A DNA stretch of 64,000 nucleotides from assembly GCA_023052935.1 (NCBI GenBank), contig CM041292.1, forward strand, positions 106,137,906-106,201,905, written 5' to 3'. The DNA comes from Piezodorus guildinii. Taxonomy: Eukaryota > Arthropoda > Insecta > Hemiptera > Pentatomidae. The notes beneath the pieces were generated by a model that had not been told where the DNA came from, ran no database searches, and saw only the letters and a program-made list of their open reading frames with translations. The position numbers were made by a program, and so were the translations under genes. Of the stretch, positions 10,889 to 23,283 are shown in pieces. Positions within the stretch are counted from its first letter, which is position 1. Each line of letters starts with the position of its first letter.

Positions 10889-11110
10889 ATCTATCTATCG
10901 CGCTATGGTCCTTGTAGGACCTTGGCCTCCTCAGCGATCCTCCTCCACTCCGACCTGTCTTCGGCTGCCCTTCTCCATCCGCTGACACCCTGACTGAAGG
11001 TCCTCCTCTACGTCCAGGACCCAACGAAGTTTAGGTCTGCCCCTGCTCCTTCTTCCACCAGGGTGACCCTCCATCATCATTTTTATCAGTCTCCCACTTT
11101 CCATTCCCTG
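10889..11110 (-). pseudogene. 3' end of an endonuclease/RT-type LINE
   Basis: The minus strand encodes GRPKLRWVLDVEEDLQ and then, after a frameshift, GWRRAAEDRSEWRRIAEEAK and a stop. This is the C-terminal GRP..RW..DV..DL...W....DR..WR.IVEEAK signature of endonuclease-RT LINEs. After it comes a (GATA)n tail (plus text TCTATCTATCTATC at 10887-10900), so the 3' end is intact. It is 5'-truncated at about 11110 and frameshifted, hence dead. It is of the same broad class as the fragments at 4624 and 18365. Confidence 0.8.
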
Positions 11111-12280
11111 TATGTAAATACCGGACTTAAAACCGAAACCTATGTTTCCGCTACCTTACCATACTATTAGATATAAGTTAATATTGTGCATGAATTCATT
11201 ATTTCTTTAAATGTCATTTATTAATTTTTGTATTAATATCATTATATCTTTATATTTGTTAGATAAAATGGGCTTCACTATTCCATGATTTCATTAGCCT
11301 ATTTTTCTTTTCTCTAAAACGACAATATATAATTTATCTCTCTTTAAATCTCCTTTTGTTTCAATTTATGTGGTGAGATAAAGAGTCGTTTAACCTAATT
11401 TAAAGTTATATATGCCTCAGCTATTCTTTTCAATTAACTGAATTAAGGATAACTTAATGGCCTGGAGTAAAGTTTTATTTCCCCTCCGTAGTAATTCACT
11501 TTGTCATAAATCTGCTCTGCAGTAAGGAACAGGCTGTTATTCCTTAGTCAAAGATGAACCATACGGAAATAAGAAATAAATTTAGTTTTTGTTAGACATA
11601 ATTTTTAAAATATTTTTTTTATTTATTCCTTTCTTTTTTTGAGTTTTCTGTTCAAATGGTAATCTTTTTAACTGCTGTTGGGTTTTTCATAATTTTTTTT
11701 TCTTCTATATATTATTTAAACCAACGTACTTTTATACACAGAAACTTTTGGTTTATAATTTTAAACAATGAACCTTGTAATTGACCAATAAATAAAATAA
11801 AATTACCTCTACACTCAAAATTTGAGTTATATTTCAAAACTCTTAAAACCGTAATGAATTTGAAAATTCCAAAGTAAATATATATACATATCAAAATCGG
11901 TTAAGAAATAGTGGAGATATGGGGTTTACAAATTGACAATTTTGCGTCTTTCTTAAATTCATTTATTGGTTCTTTAACTTAATAAATTTATCACTACAGA
12001 TATAACTTAGTTCCCTACATTTTATTTTCACATTAAAATCTAGAATTTTTTTCAATATATTAATAAATTTATTCTTTAAATTATGGAAGGAAATATTTGA
12101 CTATAATTTGGAACGAAAGGAAATATATAATTAGTAATTTTATAAAATAATTGCATTTCTGAATCGCATTTTAAGGACTTGGGTACTGCTTAGGTGAAAT
12201 CAGATGGCGAATTTCAATAAAACTAAATGACTAAATACAAATTTGTCAAAAGTCAATTTTGTAAAAAATGTTCTTTTGTT
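11111..12280. other. AT-rich spacer with a diverged repeat
   Basis: The segment near 11885-11930 (AAAATCGGTTAAGAAATAGT, then GGAGATAT) resembles 14474-14520 (AATCGGTTGCGAAATAATGG, then AGATAT). It is an old dispersed repeat of unknown type. Otherwise AT-rich and empty. Confidence 0.4.
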
Positions 12281-12303
12281 CCTTTTGGAAATCAACGTCT
12301 CAA
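12281..12303. repeat. isolated terminal repeat of the TTGAGACGTTG family
   Basis: CCTTTTGGAAATCAACGTCT followed by CAA matches the right terminus of the copies at 28481, 59852 and 22562. No left terminus is recognisable upstream. Confidence 0.55.
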
Positions 12304-12458
12304 TTTATGACTAGCTTTAGTTGTTGTTTTTTTTGTGTGTTTGTTTGGATAATTTGATTAATTCTTAATGTTCTGCATTGTTGCCGAATTGGTAATATGG
12401 CATTCGTACTATTATTCTAGTGCAGTAGGAATTTTAAGGATTGGTGCAGTGGTAAATA

Positions 12459-12486
12459 ACTATTTACTATGCATATGGTAAATAGT
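12459..12486. repeat. small perfect inverted repeat
   Basis: ACTATTTAC and GTAAATAGT flank the near-palindromic TATGCATATG, which resembles POU-domain octamer half-sites. No function is shown. Confidence 0.4.
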
Positions 12487-15136
12487 ATTCCAAACAAGAA
12501 TTTGAATCGCCTTCGTTTGTTCCATCCACGATTCCTCATCATCTTTGCTTCCAACTATAGCCAGAACAAACAAGCTTTGAAGACGAGGAAACCTCTCTGA
12601 AGGAAGAGATTAATTGTAACTTTGTCATTAGACGATTAGGTATAACCGGCTGATCAAAGTGGTAACATAGTTACTGTGTAAAGATTGGATGTAGGGGTGC
12701 CCTTCCAGAGATCCTTTCGCACTGTAAATTCTAATTTGGTCTGTTTATGTTTAATATTTGATCTATTTTTGTCGTGTACCATTGTAGGAAAGTAAAATAA
12801 AGTGGTTTTGCCAGAATCCAAACACACATATCTCATATGATGTACTATAGATACTCTAATGCATTTAAGTTGCATGAAGCTCAAAATAGAAAAAAAAAGT
12901 GATACTTAGTCATAAAATTCCTCTGAAAGAGAGAATGCACATTACCCATGTTTATCAGTTTTTCATTATGTTTCCCTACATCAATTTTTCTTTTGTTCAA
13001 TCTATTTTCAACTTAAAAATGACAGTTCTCTGTGCAGTTAAGCATTCAATGAATATGAAATGATTGAATGACACGATTTTTATTTATTTTGAAAAAAAAA
13101 AAAATATATTACAGGCTTTTATTAAAGCAGACATAAAACAGAATTGAAAAATAAAATAACGAAGATGGTCGTTCTAAAAAGCTTTTTCTTTTTTGATAAT
13201 GCCCCTAATTGGATTGAGTCCGTTTATAAGAATTTTATATTTACGGTGCCTTTATTTTATTAAGTAGTTTTAAAAATCTTTAGTATAATTTTATTTAGTT
13301 TATAAATGAATTTTTCTTAGCAGACACTTCCTCGGGCTTCTTTCTTTTTCTGAACTAGTTTATCACAATTTGATTACCTTATTTGTTTTGTTTTTTTTCT
13401 CTCTTTTTATATTTATTATCCCATTTTTACTATTAAGAAACATCTGTTTGTTTTCAACTCAGTTATCATTACTTAGTACATATACGTGAACACATTCGTA
13501 CTGTCTACGAAAACTAATCAATTTAGAAAATAATAATACAAAATATATAAAATAAAATATTAATGTAATAATAAAAATAAAAACAATTAAGAATTCTTTA
13601 TTTAAATAATCTTGTTTACATTAATTTTTTTGTTTTGTTTCATAACCCCTATTATTTCTTCTGATGTCTACTCTTATTTGCACATCTGCTGGAAAATAAT
13701 GTTTCTGCTGTAAAATTGCGTTGAAAGGAGTAATAAAAATATCAGGTGATGAGGCTCACCTTTTAGTTTAGTTTAGATTTTACAATTTAAACCAAAACTA
13801 AAATTTAATTGTCAAATAGTCGATGCCATCAACATTGGGGAATTCCAGGAAACTGGATAAAGGGTTATGTTTGAAAAATTTGGATTATTTTGGGAAAAAA
13901 ATTGGACTTATTTTAATTGAAGACAATTGCGAATTTTCGTACTTTAGCTTTTTTATGTACTCTTTTTTTATGCAATATATTGACTTTACATAAAAAGATA
14001 ATTATTGTATTAAAGACATGAACACCTCTTTCTTTTGAGGCTCACATTTTTTTTTTTTTGCTTAAATCTTAACGGACTTTTTTTTATCTTCCTCTAACGA
14101 AAAAACAACTGCTCCATATTTTTTCTTTTCGTAGTTGAAAGCCTTTTCACTTAAATTTCACTGTAAATTAAGATAATATATTTTATTGGTTATAGAAAGA
14201 GAAAATTTGTTAAATTTTAGAATTGGTACACCGCAAGGGTGACTGGTGGTAAACTGAAGGCTTCTTACTCGTTTAAAAATGGTTCCAATCGCACTTTTTA
14301 ATTCATTATTTGAGATCTTACTTTTTAAGACATTTAGGACCAGAATAAAGAAAAAACATCCATCGGTCTGCTATAAAAAGTTATAAATTCCATTGATTAT
14401 TCGAATAAATTTCAGTTTTATTCGATTGAAAACTAAATTTATTACACAAAAAAAAAAAAAATATAAATAAAGGATCATTGAAATCGGTTGCGAAATAATG
14501 GAGATATAGCGTTTTGAACTTAGCAGTGCTAATTTGCTCATAAATATAAATTAAAAGTATTGTTGGTTTGTCTTTTTAACTTCTTTGGTTAATTTATTGC
14601 CATACATATAAGTTAGATATTTGTTATATTAAGGTATATAAATTGTTTTACCTTAATATAATTATTTGAAAATGATTAACTGTTGCGTAATAATTTGGAG
14701 TATTTTTTATTTATTTTTTTTATCGTAGATCTTGCTACGTTTTCAAAAAGAAATATTAACTTTCTGTCAGTTAAAGGATCAGTTACAGACCCGGTGCTGT
14801 CTTGTTGGCAGGGAATTAACAGCTGAAAAGTTCTGTACGTGAAAAGAATTAAATCCCACCCTCGGCCATGCTCCACCTCCTCCCACTTCCTCTCGGACCT
14901 GGATTTTACTTCCTGAGGATTTTTATTTAGTTAGACCTGGATCGCCTTTCCGGCTCCGAGAGTAACTTTATTCCACTCTAACTCCCAGAGAGTTCAAGCA
15001 CAATTAACATAAATGTTAACGAGATAAAGGACGTTCTTGATTTTTTTTTTTTTTAAATTGTCTTGTATGAAAAATCATTCGGCCATTTTAAAAAACATAG
15101 ATTGAGTTCATGCTGTGGCTAGTGACCTAAATTTTT
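12487..15136. other. long AT-rich spacer
   Basis: No gene. It contains the second copy of the diverged repeat at about 14474-14540 (partner at 11885). A GC-richer, pyrimidine-rich patch at 14850-15000 has no homologue in the window. The 66-residue minus frame at 14676-14876 shows no known motif. Confidence 0.4.
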
Positions 15137-15835
15137 ACTCTCACTTACCTATACATGAAAAGCATTGTGATCGTGAAAACTTTCGAAATGTAATTTACAC
15201 CGAAAATACACGTTTTAGGCTCTCTTAAGTCGGAATGATCGAGTCCCTCTTTTTATAAGTTGTAAAAAACTGAAATTTAATTTATCATGAAGCCTATTTA
15301 GTTGAAATGTTACGGAAACATTTTCAGCAAACCAGAAGAGCCACTTTGTACTATGCATTTTGCACCTTTATACGATTTGCTTAAAAAAAAAAAAGTTTTA
15401 ACGATTTTTATTAAACACTCTGTATATATGTAAAATGTTGGGCGTTAATATGATTTATTAGTTAGTTCATTATGTAATTCTTCTTGTTTATAGTAATTTG
15501 TATGATGGATCTTACAATATTATTATTGTCCAGGTGAAAACTGTAATACATATGAATAATTATAATTTATATTTATAAAGTAGGGTTCATTCTGATTGTA
15601 ATATTCTGACAGGCTTAAATGGTGATATTTTAAATTTTCTTCTTCTAAAGTACTTTGATTTCGTAGATTTGAATAAATAAACTATTTTAACTTATAAACG
15701 TTGTTAAAAATGGCTAAATCTGCAAAATTGAACGAATTTGATAACCCATTTAAGGAGAAAAGAGCAAAAATATGTGTGAATGTTTTTTTAAATTTTTCTT
15801 TTAACAGTAATATATTATAGTTGGAAAACTAAATA

Positions 15836-15896
<61 letters not shown>

Positions 15897-16081
15897 CTTA
15901 TACACCTAGTTGTAAGGGTAGTGGAGAGTCATGAAAAATTGATAAAACTAACTGATTGTTGTAGATAGTAGTATAATAGATTATTTAATGAAACACATAT
16001 TTCTATCGAAACTTTAACTTTCTTAAATTGATTTTAGCAACGGAGATAAGTGAAAATCGTGTGTTGTGCAGCAGATTTTTT
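15137..16081 (-). mobile_element. Helentron-like element, copy D (old, no GT tract)
   Basis: Termini ACTCTCACTTACC and GATAAGTGAAAATCGTGTGT, then CAGCAGATTTTT, are degenerate versions of the family ends. The interior shows the family's GATCGTGAAAACTTTCG and ACTATGCATTTTGCACC blocks. The GT microsatellite is missing. Instead a long (AT)n lies at 15837-15893. It diverges clearly from copies A, C and F and so is an older insertion. Confidence 0.7.
15837..15893. repeat. (AT)n microsatellite
   Basis: About 56 bases of uninterrupted AT dinucleotide inside copy D. It can form cruciforms and is likely to be length-polymorphic. Confidence 0.95.
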
Positions 16082-17499
16082 GTATTCAAGTTTTTAAAGG
16101 TCATCAGTTCATTCAACCACAATTTCTTTGATAGGTTATTCATCAACGCCTTACGTTTCTGGATATGATAATGTTGTGTTATTTAAATTCCAGGCTTAAT
16201 GCTATATAACTATTTTGGGTTCCAGGCAGGTCAGAATATGATTGCCTCAGAGCCGTAGCTACTCTTATAGGTTGTAAAAGTTATTATCTGCAGTAAAGGC
16301 GGTTAGGGGCTAGCCACAAAATGAAAGTACCTGAAATTATTCCTCTTATAGTATTAAAGCATATCTCGTATAGTTCGTCCAATTACTATCCGTAATACTG
16401 TCTTATTAATCGTAACTTAATAACAATAATATAATGAAAATAGTTATAATCATAAAAATAATGTATTTCATTTAAGGTGAAAACATGCTTTTCATATTTC
16501 CTGTACATTTTTTTTTCTCAATTTTTTTATTGACGTTTATTACTTTTGTTAAATGTGTAGATGAATTTCTGTCATTTCTTTAAGCGTAAAACACTGGTAA
16601 CTATTGAAATTTGAATACTTTATTTTATTTTATTTTCAAATTAAATCAGCCATTGTTTCTTGAATCACAGATATTCAAGTAGTTGGAAGGGTTATCATAG
16701 AAGATGTAAATATTACTTACTATCTAGAATCTCCCAGCTACCAATTTGGGTGCAGGTAATGTACAAATATACCACTAGGTGATATTTCAGTTTAGACAGA
16801 AAACAGCCGTTCTTCAATTTTCCCTTGTTGCTTCTAAATTAAATCGTTTCCCTATAACAGCCTCCAATTTACTCTAAAATTGCTTTCCCTTACAACGACA
16901 GGCTCTTCAAGTATACTTTTCCGCATTTTATCTGTGTTGGGAATATTCCACTGAAAATAATAATTGCGACTGAATAAATCTCCAATACTGTATTTCCCTT
17001 TTGAACTGTTTATGCATGTTTCTTATTCTGAACTAGCTATGTGGCAAAATGGTCATAAGAAAAGTTAAAAACAAAAAAAACGTATTCTTTTTTTTCCATA
17101 TCTAACAGGGAAAATGTTTACATAAGTGTCCAATCTTTAACAATAAGTATTAGTGACGATTAAATAAGATGGAGTACTACTTTTATGAAGCATTGACCTT
17201 TAATTAAATATTCTTAGGATTCAGAATTTTAAATATTTATTTCATTTACATGGCAATTTACATATCTCCTACAGGGTTTCATAAAACAGCTAAAAGGTTT
17301 CTGGTTAATTTGCGATACTGAGCCTAATTCATATTTTTTTTTTTTTTTTTTTTAATTTTTATAAATTCAAGTTTTCTGAGTCTCTGCACAATGCGTTAAT
17401 CTTTTTATAGAAATCTGTCCTTAGCTTATTACTCCTTAAAAATAATTGATTTTTGTAATCGTGTTTGCTTCTGTTACTAATTTTTTATTTAATCTTTAT
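16082..17499. other. AT-rich spacer
   Basis: No gene or family member recognised. It has a poly-T run at about 17334-17353. Confidence 0.4.
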
Positions 17500-17512
17500 A
17501 AATCAGGTATAG

Positions 17513-17807
17513 GGAGTGGAGTGGTCTAGTGGATAGATCACGATTCCAATGTTCCCTGGATCATGGGTTCGAATCAAAGCTTTGATCAAATATTATTAAT
17601 TATGTCATTTCAACCTGGGATATGAAGACCTGGGGTGTCTCCCATATAAAATGAGTGCCTGAAAATGAGGAAAAAACCTGACAGCTGATCTCGGCCCAAT
17701 CACCTCGTTCCACAGCCGTTGCCCTAGAAACGGTACGAATATCAATATGTACTGAGCCCAAGACCCTTCATGGGATGTAGAGTTATAAGTTATTTTATTT
17801 CATTTTT
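17513..17807 (+). mobile_element. tRNA-derived SINE, family S1
   Basis: The head GGAGTGGAGTGGTCTAGTGG holds an A-box-like element and ATGGGTTCGAATCA a B box. The body includes TGATCTCGGCCCAATCACC and the conserved 3' block GTACTGAGCCCAAGACCCTT. The same 3' block occurs in reverse at 48832-49060. Flanking AAATCAGGTATAG (about 17500) and AAATCGGGTAAAG (17808) look like an eroded target duplication. Confidence 0.8.
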
Positions 17808-17820
17808 AAATCGGGTAAAG

Positions 17821-18364
17821 TATGTGTAAGTTATAAGATATTTCTGAATGGACAAAATAACAAAAAAGGTTCGAATAGAGGTATAGGTAATGACTAAGCA
17901 TCGAATATGGAGGTTGGGAGATGTGTTATCCCTGACAGGTGGATTGTTTGGGTTAGTTTAAATATTTAGGTGGAACTGAGAGAGGGGAAGAAAGCTATCC
18001 CCACTCCCATCCATCATGTCCTCTCTTCTAATTCAATTACCCCGCTTGGGTGTCACCCTCCCTCAATTTTAACCTTAATTCAATCTTTTTTCTAAGTTTA
18101 TTTTTAACTGGCCAATCTCGTTAGCTCCAACATTATGATCTAATGAATGTTTTTACACCCTCTTCTTGCCCGTCGGATTTGGTAACTTAGTTAAGCATTT
18201 ATCTACTTAAAGCATATTTCTTCTCGGATCGATATTTTTAACATTATTAGCTTTCTTCATCCTACCAAGCCATGTTTTCGATTTATTCATATCCTCTCAA
18301 TGCCTACCACGAGTTGCAATCAGAGTTGATAATTATCATATTCAACTGTTTGTATTAATAATAA
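17821..18364. other. unassigned spacer
   Basis: Includes a GC-richer segment (17900-18070) without a frame or repeat partner. No gene seen. Confidence 0.4.
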
Positions 18365-18730
18365 TAATATGGTTGCCTGACCAGTAAGGTTCGATGCCTA
18401 TGCTACCAAATTCTGCCTTCATAGATTCATTTCTGATCACCGTCTAAGCCCAAGAGCCCAAAATCCGACTTGAAACAAGCAACTCCGCGTTTTTTAACCT
18501 TCTGAATTCCTCAGTGGCCTTAATTACTTTTAGAACCAAATATTTTAGCCAGTACCTTACTATCGAAACCTTAAGGCGTTGTTTATCCCTAAAAGTAAGC
18601 GACCACTTTCACATCCGCATAGAACCGTCGGAAGAATAATTGTTCTGTAAACTCTGACCTTTTAGTTTCTTGATAGAGGCAGCGAACTAAGTAATTTCGC
18701 TACTGAACATTATACGCACCTCTATTCTTA
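18365..18730 (-). pseudogene. decayed endonuclease/RT-type LINE fragment
   Basis: The minus strand reads SVAKLLSSLPLSRN, then a stop, then KVRVYRTIILPTVLCGCES, aligning with SVAKLLSSRLLSKNLKVRIY and TIILPTVLYGCETW of the fragment at 4624-5247. It continues through the KIFG-like region and a degraded C-terminal region with many stops and shifts. It extends about 200 bases further into the C-terminus than the 4.6-kb copy. Confidence 0.7.
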
Positions 18731-19951
18731 TTATTATTTATAATTGTGGCATATTACCGGTGCTAATAATCAGAGATGTTTCATTCAATTTGATAGTTAT
18801 TGTAAATCTTGATAGGCTCATGAGTAAACAGTAAATTTTAGCTGCTAATAGTCATTTTTTATGCGCCTTCTTAATGTATCTCACTTGACATTAAAAATTC
18901 GGATTCCCCATTTTCAATCGACTGAGTTAAATATTTGAGTCACCTTCGAATAGCACCCGTTCTAGATCAGCAATGTTCTCTTTATCATTCGAAATCCATA
19001 GCTCTCCTTAAACTATTGAATGGGTTCCGTGATCCTAATTTATTTCTAGTATACCAGCTCTAAGTATCCGTTTTTTTTTCCCCACTTGAAGGAAAATTGT
19101 TTACTGTAAGGTGGTTTAATAGTTTCCTCAGATTAAATTTCGTATTTCGCAGGTTTTTCTACTAGTTAGTTACACATGTCTAGTTTACATTTAAATTTAA
19201 GTTCATTCACGGCCTTCAGACATGTATATAACGCCTCATTGAACCACAGCTTTCGACAGATTTTTTCTTATTTTTCCCTATCCTCGTCCGTTATGTAATT
19301 CCTATTCCTTCTTATATCCGCCATTCCAATACTTTTCCGACCCTCAAATCCCTTTTGTTCAAACTTTCTGTTCCAATGTTCAAAATGACCCCAACTGATT
19401 TGCGAATTTCAATAAAAATCAGTATATAGAGCAGAGAGAAACAGATTATTTATTATATTTTATTTTACATCGTATTTAAAGACTTATATATTTTTTTTCA
19501 GATATTTTCTTAAGCATTATAAATTTATTTTGCACTGTATATATTATTCTTGTCTAGTTTGTTTTATTTGTTTTTACTCTAAGACACTGAACTTCTAATT
19601 AAATTTTTCTTTAGTATAATTCTGAAAGGACTTTTCCCAGAATAAATAAAGAATTTATTATTATCACAATAAGTCGTTAAAAATTAACTAGTTCGTTTTT
19701 TAATTTTTGTTATCATCACAAAAATGTTAATGGCTGAAAATTATAATTATCCAGGGCACATTTTGACTTAAAATCAGATTAAGGTATATTTCTTATAATT
19801 AATGATACATTTGATTTTACTTGAAAATAATGCCTTAAAGTGTAATTTCTAAAGGTATGATATAAAAGATTTATTTAATGTTTATTGTTCTTTTTACTAC
19901 TCTGCCTATAAGCTTCTTCTTCATTTGTGTTCTATTGATATCTCGTTGTAA
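18731..19951. other. AT-rich spacer with a LINE-like 3' end
   Basis: The segment 19500-19665 ends CCCAGAATAAATAAAGAATT and resembles 50800-50980, which ends in the same words. Both look like 3' UTRs with AATAAA signals of a non-LTR element whose coding part is lost. The rest is empty. Confidence 0.4.
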
Positions 19952-20209
19952 AAACTGCTTCCTCGATCTACACGACTCTCAAAGAGGTTTTCCACATACG
20001 ACCCCTGGCCTGATAAGAAGCCTTTAGATGAAACACTAAAGAGCCTGCTGACCCTCGGCATTACGGACTCCATTCCAAGAGCCATCCCGGCCACAATGGT
20101 AGCGGAAGAGAGGAGTATCGTTAGCATCCAGGGGGACTTCAACTGCTCAGATTACTGCCTCGATAACTGTCCCCTCTTCTCTTCTCCACTCCTTGTCTTC
20201 TTATCTTAA
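19952..20209 (+). other. GC-richer open stretch, unidentified coding candidate
   Basis: A frame open on the plus strand without a start codon includes STYDPWPDKKPLDETLKSLL, then TLGITDSIPRAIPATMVAEE and QGDFNCSDYC. It is about 50 per cent GC in a 30 per cent GC setting. The overlapping minus frame (20142-19921, 73 residues) is hydrophobic. I recognise neither. It could be an exon, an old transposon remnant or chance. No convincing splice pair was found. Confidence 0.2.
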
Positions 20210-20269
20210 TCACGGCCTGCATGAGTACCTCTTCAGCCGCATCCGTTCGGGGCATGATGCTTTGACTAT

Positions 20270-20817
20270 GTATTTTATTTTATTTTTTTTATAGATATTC
20301 TTTAATTATTTTGATTTCACTGATGCCTTTTAATTATGATTAATATCCCCATTAACTGTTAAATAACACCTGTAATGTATCTTTAGGAGTAGTTGGAAGA
20401 AAATTATATTTAGGCTAGTTCACCCGCTTTTTCGCATTTCCATTTCTAATTTGCTAAGGAATAATAACTGATCGAATAACTTATACCACTTTATTGTTAT
20501 CGATACAAAAAAAAAATTATAAAATGCTATCGTAACAAATAAGGTAAAGTAAATCCTATAAAGTGAATACATTAAAATTTTCCTTGCACATTTAAGCTCT
20601 ATCTAAACAAGATTATCCAAATATTTATTTACAAAAGTTTAAAAAAAAAATAATTAACTGTTGTTCTTCGAAATATAAGGACTTTAAATCAAAGGCAGTC
20701 GATGTGCGGTTTAGAAAATTACGGTGTAGTTACTTAGAATGAATGAATACATGCATTTTTTAAAAAAAGTTGCTTTGATTAATAGTTCAATTCTTATTCT
20801 TGGTGCATACTTATTTT
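20270..20817. other. AT-rich spacer
   Basis: Nothing recognised. Confidence 0.4.
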
Positions 20818-21666
20818 ACTTTCACTTACTATATATAGTAAGGGAAAGTTATTGCGATCGTGATAATTTTCGAATTCCAGTTTTCAACGGAAATACACGT
20901 TTTAGGGTCTCCTGAGTCCAATTGACCAAGTCCCGACGAAAGGTCTGTGTGTGTGTGTAAGTTTAGCGCAAAAGCGATTAGTCGTACGAAACTGAAATTT
21001 CATATTTAAGACAACATGTTACAGCAACTTTTTTTATCAAAATCTCCTAACCAGAAGATACACTTATACCATGCATTTTGCACCTTTTTGCGATTTAATC
21101 AAAAAACGGCTCGAACGATTTTGATTAAATCGCTATATTGATGTCATAGTTAATGGGCTTTAATATCATGTAGCTTTTATTCTGATTGAAATAGTTGACA
21201 GGGCTTAAATACCGATATTTTAAATTGTCTTCCTCTAAACTACCTTTAATATTGTACGTTCAAAAGATTACCATATCATCTTAATGCCATCGATGGAGGA
21301 CGGCTAAATATTCAAGTTGGACGAATTTAATGACCAACTAAAGGATAACAGAGCAAAACTATTTTTTAATGTAATTTTTGTTTTACTGAGAATAAGAGCA
21401 GGAGAAAGATTTTTGAAAAAAATATTACCTGATACAGAGAGCTGTAAAAGGTAATATGATGTGACGAATGGGGAATAAATTATTACTGATTAACAATTTA
21501 ATATAGTTATATTACTTAATCTAAATCATGTTTCCAACTAAAATGAATACACGTTTAATTAAAATCAACTTCAAATATTTTTAAATTGAAGTATATTTAA
21601 TTAGATTTTAAATTATTTTAAAAGTCTAGGTAAGTGAAAGTCATGTGTTGCCCGCACCAGATTTTT
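20818..21666 (-). mobile_element. Helentron-like element, copy E
   Basis: Ends are intact: ACTTTCACTTAC with the perfect palindrome at the left, and GTAAGTGAAAGTCATGTGTTG plus CCCGCACCAGATTTTT at the right. The short GT run is at 20944-20958. The interior is diverged from A/C/F (for example ACCATATCATCTTAATGCCATCG), so it is a subfamily. The same variant interior appears in part of copy H, which suggests recombination or template switching. Confidence 0.75.
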
Positions 21667-22561
21667 ATTATTCACATCCGAAAATTCACTTGCATGGTTC
21701 TCCGGGTTAGATAATATTTGAATTTCGCCTATACATATAAATTCGTTGGGTATATGAATGTTTATTGTATACCAAAATGAATCAATTGACAAAAATGAGT
21801 CAGTCATACACTGAATTACCAAGAATGTGAAAAAAAGCTTTACTCTCTACTCTAAATTTTATTTTTTAAATTTTAAGATCGTGGTTGTGCTTTAGCTCCA
21901 AACCGTCAAAATTACCCTTAGATGGCCTATCAAAGCCGAAATATTCGTTTTCATTTAAATAATAATGTGGTGATGTAGATTATAGCTTATTTTCTCCCAA
22001 AAAATCTGCCTTGACCTATAGCTCAGTACTTAATATTAACAAGATAATTAAAGTTAAATCCAGAAAAAAATAACTTATGAGGTGCAAGAAAGAATTTTTG
22101 TTGTATAAGATGAGTTTGATGACTATTCGTCACTGAAGATTTCGAAAGAATGTGTTTTAAAGTTATGCTAAATCAATTTAGTTGATTAACTATGAAAAAT
22201 TGTTTATAGACTGGTTTTAAATATAGAATTTTTAAAAGTGCTTTTAAATTTTATATTTACCCAGTCCTTTAACATGGTGTAATCCGATACTGGTTTTTTT
22301 TCAATAGCAGTGAGCATAGTACACCGCGGTGACGAAGGATCACGCCTGGTATCCCTCGGACAATGGGGGGCTTCTAGCCGAGCTGTGTCCTGATATCTCA
22401 CCCCATTGTCGATGTAGTCTCGCTCAGGTAATAAATAAATTCAAAGAACGTTTTGGAAAAATTAATACAAAATTCGTGAGAAGATAGTTTCAATATTGAG
22501 TGTAAAAAATCCATGGTCACGAGGAAGTAAAGCTGTGATTTATCTGTTGTACAATCTTCAA
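21667..22561. other. spacer with a GC-richer hairpin-forming patch
   Basis: At 22360-22412, GACAATGGGG and CCCCATTGTC form perfect 10-base arms around a loop of about 32 bases. The overlapping 65-residue minus frame shows no known domain. Otherwise AT-rich. Confidence 0.4.
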
Positions 22562-22799
22562 TTAATACGTTGATTTGCAAAAGGTACTGAAGGACACTTT
22601 TACGAAATTGATATGTTGACATATTTGCTCATTCTCATAATTTAGTTTTATCAAAATCTTCTATTTGATTTTATCTAATACTCAAGTCCTTAAAAAACAC
22701 GAACTAGAAATGCTGTTATTTTCTAAAGGTACTAATTACACATTTAGTTTTGTTCCAAATCATACTTGAACATTTCATTCCGTAAGTTTAGATGCTTTT

Positions 22800-23243
22800 T
22801 AATTTTTATTATTATGAATATTTTGGTAAAATACGCGATTTCTATGATATCGGGCTGATCATTGTGTCCTCTTTTTAAGGCACAATGCATTATATAGACA
22901 AAGATATCTCGGTACCTAGAAGACATACAAACATCTATCAGCTCTCGAATCGAATATATCATGGTTGGTTTCTGTGATATTTACCTTCATAAGTTAAAAC
23001 AATTCTCGTATTAGAACACAATATATTATATGGACCAAGATATTTCGATATCTATAATACCTATAGACGTCTATCACCTCTTATTTTTATTTAATTATGA
23101 GTATTTTGGTAAAATTGGCGGTTTCTATGATATCGGGCTGAACATTGTTAAAAGTCGATGAATTCCTCTGTTTAAGACACAATGCATTATACAGAAAAAG
23201 ATATCTCTGTACCTACAAGACCTACAGACATATCTAGTCTTAT
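22800..23243. repeat. degenerate tandem repeat, about three ~140-base units
   Basis: Units carry TTTCTATGATATCGGGCTGA, ACAATGCATTATA and AAAGATATCTCGGTACCTA-like words followed by GACATCTATC. They are clear at about 22815-22945 and 23103-23240 and more diverged at 22960-23085. Confidence 0.7.
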
Positions 23244-23283
23244 TCAATAAAAAAAAAAATCTATATTCTAAAGCAAAAGAATA

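Noticed and set aside
15837..15893. (AT)n tract as a replication origin or matrix attachment site
   Set aside because: A simple microsatellite within a transposon. Nothing beyond AT content supports the role.
20818..21666. Helentron-like family as a TIR (DDE) transposon or MITE
   Set aside because: The inverted repeats are not at the very ends, one end carries an additional ~25-base block and T run, a palindrome overlaps one repeat and no target duplication is seen. Helentron-like is the better fit, though not proven.
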